Source: a virus
Length of the DNA stretch: 45,691 bases
Reading direction: 5' to 3' (one strand)
Virus record (IMG/VR): IMGVR_UViG_3300046474_000237
Location: 71,469 to 117,159 of that record
Shown here: piece by piece, positions 41,765 to 45,691 of the stretch
Numbering within the stretch: the first letter of the stretch is position 1
How the letters are laid out: each line of letters opens with the position of its first letter
The notes under the pieces: model-generated
Told to the model about the DNA's origin: nothing
What the model saw: only the letters and a program-made list of their open reading frames with translations
Databases searched by the model: none
Translations under genes and position numbers: made by a program

Positions 41765-42652
41765 TTATACGTTGTTAGTTAAATGCAGAGCAACTTTTTG
41801 CAGATCCATCGGCAGTGTCTCAAGTACTTGCTTGAAATGTACTGGGCCGTGATCAAACTCATTGCCAATATCTGCACCCATCATTGATGAGAAATGGCCT
41901 TTGCCGAGCTTTGCAATCTTTTCAAAAGGAACGTCTTTTCCGCAAAGCCTGACATTCAGAGATGATCTGATTGCAGCTTCTTTAGTGAAAATCGTTTCAT
42001 TGTAGAAATTGTAGCCTCTTGTTGTGAGACCCGCTTGCTTATCCATTTCTGAAATTGTATCACAAATGTCGCGGACTGTCTCAGGCTTGATTTGACCAGG
42101 TAGCTTATGGATTGCTGAAGCAAGTTTTACAAAGGATGCATTCTTTGTTTCATAGAAACGATTAGCAAGAGCCTTTACAGCAGCTTCTTTATTCAGATAA
42201 CCATGACCTGAATATCGAATAACAGCGTCGCTAGGTTCAATACCCTTTTCTTTAGCTTCGTCATAAAGCTCGGAAGCTTGCTTTGAAAGTGTACCGTTTA
42301 CACGAAGACCTGAGAGTTCGCCTTCGAAGAAAGCTTGTTTAGTTAGGTAGTCGTCAGTAGCGATTGCAGCAGCAGTGGCTGTACGCTGAGCAGCAGCCTT
42401 AACCATACGGTCAGTAAGAGCTGTGACTTCTGTCTGTACGCCGTAGGCTTCAACAGCTTTTGCAACCTTATCTAGCGCAAAAACGTCTACGGCCTTGTAA
42501 GCGACTTTTTCATGGTACTTCATTTGCAGAGCTGTAGCAATGCAAGAATCCTTGTTGTCAAGGGGCATTTCTTGGTCAACAGAAGCCTGCTTAACGAATG
42601 AAGCTGCTTCTGGCACAAGATCGAGAATTTCTTTAAGTGTGTATGCTAGCAT
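41765..42652 (-). CDS. Virion-associated protein with repeated K-x-A motifs
   Basis: 295 residues, helical and Ala/Lys-rich. About twelve short motifs of the form Lys-x-Ala recur through its length (FVKQAS, HEKVAY, LDKVAK, LTKQAF, LSKQAS, LNKEAA, FVKLAS, MDKQAG, FTKEAA, FEKIAK and others), most preceded by a hydrophobic residue. They could be processing or packaging signals or helix-packing marks. No family is recognised. It precedes a gene for another virion-like protein. Confidence 0.6.
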   Translation of the reverse strand: MLAYTLKEILDLVPEAASFVKQASVDQEMPLDNKDSCIATALQMKYHEKVAYKAVDVFALDKVAKAVEAYGVQTEVTALTDRMVKAAAQRTATAAAIATDDYLTKQAFFEGELSGLRVNGTLSKQASELYDEAKEKGIEPSDAVIRYSGHGYLNKEAAVKALANRFYETKNASFVKLASAIHKLPGQIKPETVRDICDTISEMDKQAGLTTRGYNFYNETIFTKEAAIRSSLNVRLCGKDVPFEKIAKLGKGHFSSMMGADIGNEFDHGPVHFKQVLETLPMDLQKVALHLTNNV

Positions 42653-42671
42653 AGTGTTTATATCTTAGCTC

Positions 42672-43283
42672 TTATACGAACTTAGGTTTCTTAAGAACAT
42701 GTTCATTATAACGTTCTGTGAAGCCGCCAGTTGCGTCATCCATCTGAGTTTCAAGCTTACCTTCGATTCTGCCTTGAATCTTTTCAAGAATTTTATTCTT
42801 AAACTCTTCATCGCCTTTGACTCCATTGGCTACCAATACCCCAAAAGCATTTCGATCAGTAGGGTTATTGATAGTTCTCTGAAGTTCGGCTCCGATAAAC
42901 TTGCGATTCTGAGTCTTTTGATAGGTCTCAAACAGTTTGCCTGCGAAACCACCAATTGCTCCGATAACAGCTCCGTTAACGTATGCTGCAGGAGGTACCA
43001 CTCCACCTTGGTATGCCTTTGATGCGCCGTATGCAGTTAGGGCACCGGCTAGTCCGCCCATAAGGCCAAACTTACCACCTTCCCTAAAAACCTTCTTAAT
43101 GTCTTGTTTAGTAATCCCCTGCGGGGTTCCTGCAAGAATTCTGTCTGCGTAAGTTTTAATAGCAATAAGCTGAGAATCCCTGGAGAGAGACTTGAAGTGA
43201 GGGTCATCCAGAATCTTGTGAAGGTCGAGGCCTTTACGCTTATAGAAGTCTAGAAGATTTAAAACAATTTCTGTTTCATTCAT
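42672..43283 (-). CDS. Glycine-rich hydrophobic-segment protein
   Basis: 203 residues. The N-terminal 60 residues are helical. A Gly/Ala-rich hydrophobic stretch (KFGLMGGLAGALTAYGASKA, then VNGAVIGAIGGFAGKLFETY) spans about 72-116 and could enter a membrane. The C-terminus is charged and helical. Such segments occur in injected virion proteins, but that role is only inferred. Confidence 0.55.
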   Translation of the reverse strand: MNETEIVLNLLDFYKRKGLDLHKILDDPHFKSLSRDSQLIAIKTYADRILAGTPQGITKQDIKKVFREGGKFGLMGGLAGALTAYGASKAYQGGVVPPAAYVNGAVIGAIGGFAGKLFETYQKTQNRKFIGAELQRTINNPTDRNAFGVLVANGVKGDEEFKNKILEKIQGRIEGKLETQMDDATGGFTERYNEHVLKKPKFV

Positions 43284-43315
43284 GGTTTGTATGGGATCCG
43301 TTTTACTCAGATATT

Positions 43316-43945
43316 TTAAGCGGCTAATGCTTCTAGCTGTAAGGCTTGAGCCTTGATTTCTAACGTCTTTTCTAAAAGTTTTGTTAGGTTGTGTGTCAAG
43401 CCGGGAGTAGTGCTGGGATTGATTGTAAACTGGGTCTTCAGAAGGTCATAGCTTTCATCAGCGCTTGGAATGAATCTATTCTCAAGAAACACAAAGTCCC
43501 ACTCTCCACTTACAGCAAAACAGCATACGGCCAGAATGTCGAACTGACCACGAGTTAGCTTGGTAGTTTGAAAGGTTCCAATACCTTCTACTGTAACTTC
43601 TCTTTTGTCAGTGTTCTTAACGAGAACTGAACCTTGCCAATTCTGTGTAAGTACATCTTCTCTAACCGATGAGGTTGTGACCGACTTACATTCTATAGTC
43701 ATCGGTACACCTTTGTACACGACCTTGAAGTCACCTTTCTCAGCATCACGGTCAGGGATCTTGGTCACAGAAGTTACTCCTGGAATCTCCAAGATCTGTT
43801 TCTTCAATGCACGTTCCGCAAGGTAGCCTTGCAAGAATCCCCGGAGAGAAGAGTTCTCATCAATCATCTCTTGGATGTCGGTCATTGAGAACCCTGAAAG
43901 AATAGAAGCCTCGTTCATAGCGTTTTCTTTATATTTGGTTATCAT
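43316..43945 (-). CDS. PD-(D/E)XK-like nuclease-fold protein
   Basis: 209 residues from the ATG at 43945; a GTG at 43960 and an ATG at 43918 are alternative starts. GDFKVVYKGVPMTIECKS gives the D...E-x-K spacing of PD-(D/E)XK nucleases. A GQFDILAVCCFAVSGEWDFV strand pair later in the protein resembles restriction-enzyme-type folds. The N-terminal helix contains EMIDENSSLRGFLQGYLAE. It may cut or bind DNA, for example in recombination or host attack. A TTGACA-like -35 sits about 30 bases upstream without a clear -10. The fold is plausible; the role is unknown. Confidence 0.6.
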   Translation of the reverse strand: MITKYKENAMNEASILSGFSMTDIQEMIDENSSLRGFLQGYLAERALKKQILEIPGVTSVTKIPDRDAEKGDFKVVYKGVPMTIECKSVTTSSVREDVLTQNWQGSVLVKNTDKREVTVEGIGTFQTTKLTRGQFDILAVCCFAVSGEWDFVFLENRFIPSADESYDLLKTQFTINPSTTPGLTHNLTKLLEKTLEIKAQALQLEALAA

Positions 43946-44150
43946 TCGATTCTCTATCACTCGGTCTCTTCTGTCAACGATTTTACGTTAAAAGATTCAG
44001 ACCTTATTAGAGCCGTTTTAAGCCCTTTCTAGAGTCATCGGCTACTCGGCTACCTATCTACCCCTCCCAGAGGCTCCTAGAGGCTGTAATCCAATCCTAG
44101 GGTTAGTATGACCTCTAGCAAGGCTTCGCTAAAACATCGCCAAAAGACAC

Positions 44151-44704
44151 GTGTCCAGTTTTGTCCAAAAGTGTCCAGTTTCTTCAAAAGGCTGAGATCC
44201 TTACTGGGTAAGGCTTTGCGGGCGGTGTGTCCAGTCTGTCCAATTTTCAAATAAAAAACTGGACAGGCTCAAACCCATACGGAATAAGGCTCACAGCGAT
44301 TTTGTCCAGTTTTTTTGAAGATTTTGGAAAAACCATACCTCACTTCCTTTTACAAATAAAAAATAAGCAAAATAGAAAACACATTCTCTTATATATAAAT
44401 ATATTTTTTAAAAGTTCAAATATAAATATATATATAGTACCCCCATATTTCTGGACTGTTAGGGTGAACCCTAAGTTTTTCCTTTTTTGTTTTTTATTTA
44501 GTCAAAAAGAAAGTGAGGTATGGTTTTTGGAAAAAAGGCGAAAAAACTGGACAAATCCCCTCAAAGCCTTACTGGGCTTGGGTTTCAGCTGTCCAGTTTT
44601 TTTTAGAGAAATTGGACACACTGGACACGTCGGCCGCAAACCCTTACTGGGCTTGGGTTTCAGGTTTTCGAAGAAACTGGACACTTTTGGACAAAACTGG
44701 ACAC
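44151..44704. repeat. Giant imperfect palindrome, about 550 bp, gene-free
   Basis: The two arms pair at one centre near 44428. The 35-base block 44151-44185 is the exact reverse complement of 44670-44704. The 18-base block 44328-44345 is the exact reverse complement of 44511-44528. Intervening blocks such as AACTGGACAG and TTGTCCAATTT also pair in order. The centre (about 44385-44440) is extremely AT-rich with TATATA runs. The arms carry ten GTCCAGTTT boxes in both orientations. Candidate roles are origin of replication, partition or recombination site, or a long hairpin RNA. The region 43946-44807 holds no gene that I accept. Confidence 0.88.
44567..44663. repeat. Direct repeat within the palindrome arm
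   Basis: A 22-base unit starting CCTTACTGGGCTTGGGTTT occurs at 44567-44588 and again at 44642-44663. A related, inverted form appears near 44268-44290 in the left arm. Confidence 0.8.
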
Positions 44705-44724
44705 TTTTGGACAAAACTGGACAC
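44675..44724. repeat. Tandem 20-bp iterons
   Basis: The unit AACTGGACACTTTTGGACAA repeats two and a half times head to tail. Each unit includes one GTCCAGTTT box in reverse orientation. The next box (44737-44745) overlaps the promoter-like motif at 44745. Confidence 0.88.
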
Positions 44725-44744
44725 ATGGATCTGAAAGTCCAGTT

Positions 44745-44755
44745 TTTGGTATAAG
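44745..44755 (+). promoter_or_regulatory. Extended -10 promoter-like motif, copy 4
   Basis: TTTGGTATAAG, 52 bases before the gene at 44808. A GTCCAGTTT box (44737-44745) shares the T run directly before it, so a protein bound to the box array could control this promoter. Confidence 0.72.
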
Positions 44756-44807
44756 AAGAATAGTAACACCCCGTAGTTCCCTTCAACCAACCCGGTAAAA
44801 AAACTAT

Positions 44808-45146
44808 ATGGAAACAAAGTTGGAAGACCAATTGCAGGTAATCAGGGTTGATCACCACTTCGAACTCGTAACTATCTTTGACGGACTCATCCAGAATGTA
44901 CTTGGAGGACCTCCGGAAGATACTACGCTCGTACAGTGGGAAACCAGTAAACACTTCTATCTTTCTAGGGTCTCCTCTTGGTTCGACCGTCTACCTGAGA
45001 TAGGCTACTTCGTATTCGAAGGAAGAGATTTTACCTTTGGCCCTGGATCAGATGATGCAGACTACATCGAAGATTACGGAAGAGTAGTCACAGAAGCATA
45101 TAACTGGCTGACATCAGAACTCAAATTACGAGGCTGGTTGGAGTAA
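44808..45146 (+). CDS. Small acidic hypothetical protein
   Basis: 112 residues, with no recognised family. It is acidic, with VDHHFELVTIFDGLIQNVLG, YFVFEGRDFTFGPGSDDADY and a helical end (AYNWLTSELKLRGWLE). It has its own promoter-like motif and terminator, so it is a single-gene unit next to the palindrome. It may be expressed early. Confidence 0.65.
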   Translation: METKLEDQLQVIRVDHHFELVTIFDGLIQNVLGGPPEDTTLVQWETSKHFYLSRVSSWFDRLPEIGYFVFEGRDFTFGPGSDDADYIEDYGRVVTEAYNWLTSELKLRGWLE

Positions 45147-45150
45147 CTTA

Positions 45151-45172
45151 GCGGGGCCTTGAGCCCCGTTTT
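45151..45172 (+). terminator. Rho-independent terminator
   Basis: Stem CGGGGC/GCCCCG with a CTTGA loop, followed by TTTTA. It ends the 44808 unit. Confidence 0.8.
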
Positions 45173-45188
45173 ACATTTTGAATATACA

Positions 45189-45200
45189 AGTTGGTATAAG
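45189..45200 (+). promoter_or_regulatory. Extended -10 promoter-like motif, copy 5
   Basis: AGTTGGTATAAG, 45 bases before the L7/L12-like gene at 45246. It lies just after the preceding terminator. Confidence 0.72.
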
Positions 45201-45245
45201 TAAAGTACGAATAACCATAATCTTTTTTTAAGGACCTATAAGACC

Positions 45246-45536
45246 ATGTTCAAGCCTGTACTGATCAAAGATGACGATACCAAAACTCACCGTGTTGAGT
45301 TCCAAATCATTCCCGAAAAGATGCCACGACAGCCGCAACCAATAGAACTGCCTAACTGGCTTGTCGAGCAGATACTCCATGTTTGGAAATTGGAGTACAG
45401 AGACAGCCAAGCTCCTGACAGGGTGCGAGCCATCAAGCTCCTTCGTGAAGTTAAAGGTATTGGGCTCAAAGAAGCCAAGGATGCTATGGACGCACTGTGG
45501 GAAGTTCACATGCGATGCACGGGCTTTGCGGTGTAG
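45246..45536 (+). CDS. Small protein with ribosomal L7/L12 C-terminal-like domain
   Basis: 96 residues. Residues about 60-85 (RVRAIKLLREVKGIGLKEAK, then DAMDAL) match the IxxIKxxRxxTGLGLKEAKxxV pattern of the ribosomal stalk L7/L12 C-terminal domain, which binds translation factors. The N-terminal part is unrelated, with Pro-rich RQPQPIELPNWLVEQIL. It could recruit or block translation factors. The match is short, so the fold is likely but the function is inferred. Confidence 0.72.
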   Translation: MFKPVLIKDDDTKTHRVEFQIIPEKMPRQPQPIELPNWLVEQILHVWKLEYRDSQAPDRVRAIKLLREVKGIGLKEAKDAMDALWEVHMRCTGFAV

Positions 45537-45549
45537 TAGTAAAGAAACG

Positions 45550-45571
45550 AGGCCGGTAAAGCCTTGTTTTT
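45550..45571 (+). terminator. Weak terminator-like hairpin
   Basis: Stem AGGC/GCCT with a CGGTAAA loop, followed by TGTTTTTA. It is weak, but placed like the other terminators between single-gene units. Confidence 0.4.
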
Positions 45572-45591
45572 AGCCTCAACAAAATCTAGAC

Positions 45592-45603
45592 TTTTGGTAT
45601 AAG
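45592..45603 (+). promoter_or_regulatory. Extended -10 promoter-like motif, copy 6
   Basis: TTTTGGTATAAG, 82 bases before the start codon at 45686. An AGGAGAG ribosome site lies in between. Confidence 0.72.
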
Positions 45604-45685
45604 CATCTTACAGGGCACTACCCTACTCCGGAAGCAGCGACCAATCTTTTTAGTCAAGCCTACAGACTAATCAGGAGAGATCGCT

Positions 45686-45691
45686 ATGGGT
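45686..45691 (+). CDS. Start of a gene cut by the window end
   Basis: ATGGGT follows an AGGAGAG ribosome site at normal spacing and a promoter-like motif. Only two codons are inside the window, so the product cannot be named. Confidence 0.55.

Noticed and set aside
44227-44754. Long open frame (175 residues) across the palindrome
   Set aside because: Its protein is low-complexity and made of translated GTCCAGTTT repeats, and it lacks a ribosome site. An antisense frame (44502-44954) is similar. Both are explained by the repeat array.
1-45691. CRISPR arrays, tRNA genes and insertion sequences
   Set aside because: I saw no regularly spaced repeat-spacer array, no tRNA-like cloverleaf and no transposase. 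The only mobile genes recognised are the homing endonucleases.

Overview
This window is part of the genome of a large tailed phage that infects a Gram-negative bacterium. The evidence is a contractile-tail (myovirus-type) gene set: gp25-like protein, baseplate J/gp6-like wedge, hub, PAAR spike tip, tape measure, G/GT tail chaperones and large terminase. A four-gene lysis cassette with a two-part spanin points to an outer membrane. Base composition is moderately AT-rich, genes are packed tightly with ATGA/TAATG overlaps, and three free-standing homing endonucleases are present. The host cannot be named from sequence alone. PRTRC-type cassettes are best known from proteobacterial plasmids, so a proteobacterial host is likely but inferred.

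Layout. (1) 1-1739, plus strand: end of a Pro-rich gene, a dimeric-type dUTPase and an acidic/Pro-rich protein, ending at a bidirectional terminator. (2) 1793-33288, minus strand: one long late block. Read in its own direction it runs terminase, tail chaperones G and G-T (with a -1 slippery heptamer), terminator, tape measure, baseplate and hub proteins, an embedded sigma-70-family factor, gp25-like and J-like wedge proteins, fibre genes and a fibre chaperone, a NlpC/P60-like hydrolase, endolysin/holin/spanins, PAAR tip, SGNH esterase and a last fibre-like gene. An HNH and a GIY-YIG endonuclease are inserted antisense. (3) 33300-40080, plus strand: a ubiquitin-like conjugation cassette related to PRTRC. 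It has a tandem-duplicated ubiquitin-like protein ending in GTKG, two unrecognised genes, an E2-like PRTRC-B protein, a JAMM/JAB peptidase, several tiny genes and a ThiF/E1-like enzyme. (4) 40182-43945, minus strand: an HNH endonuclease, virion-like genes and a PD-(D/E)XK-like protein. (5) 43946-44807: no gene, but a roughly 550-bp imperfect palindrome made of GTCCAGTTT boxes around an AT-rich centre. (6) 44808-45691, plus strand: small genes, one with a ribosomal L7/L12-like domain, each behind its own copy of a TTTGGTATAAG promoter-like motif.

The most exciting parts are the phage-borne Ubl-E2-JAB-E1 system and the giant palindrome. The two Ubl copies are identical in protein yet differ at 30 of 67 codons. 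Six copies of the TTGGTATAA motif, an extended -10 shape, stand before plus-strand genes, including the Ubl and the E1, and define a probable regulon distinct from the minus-strand late block. The sigma factor encoded in the late block is a candidate to read one of these promoter classes.
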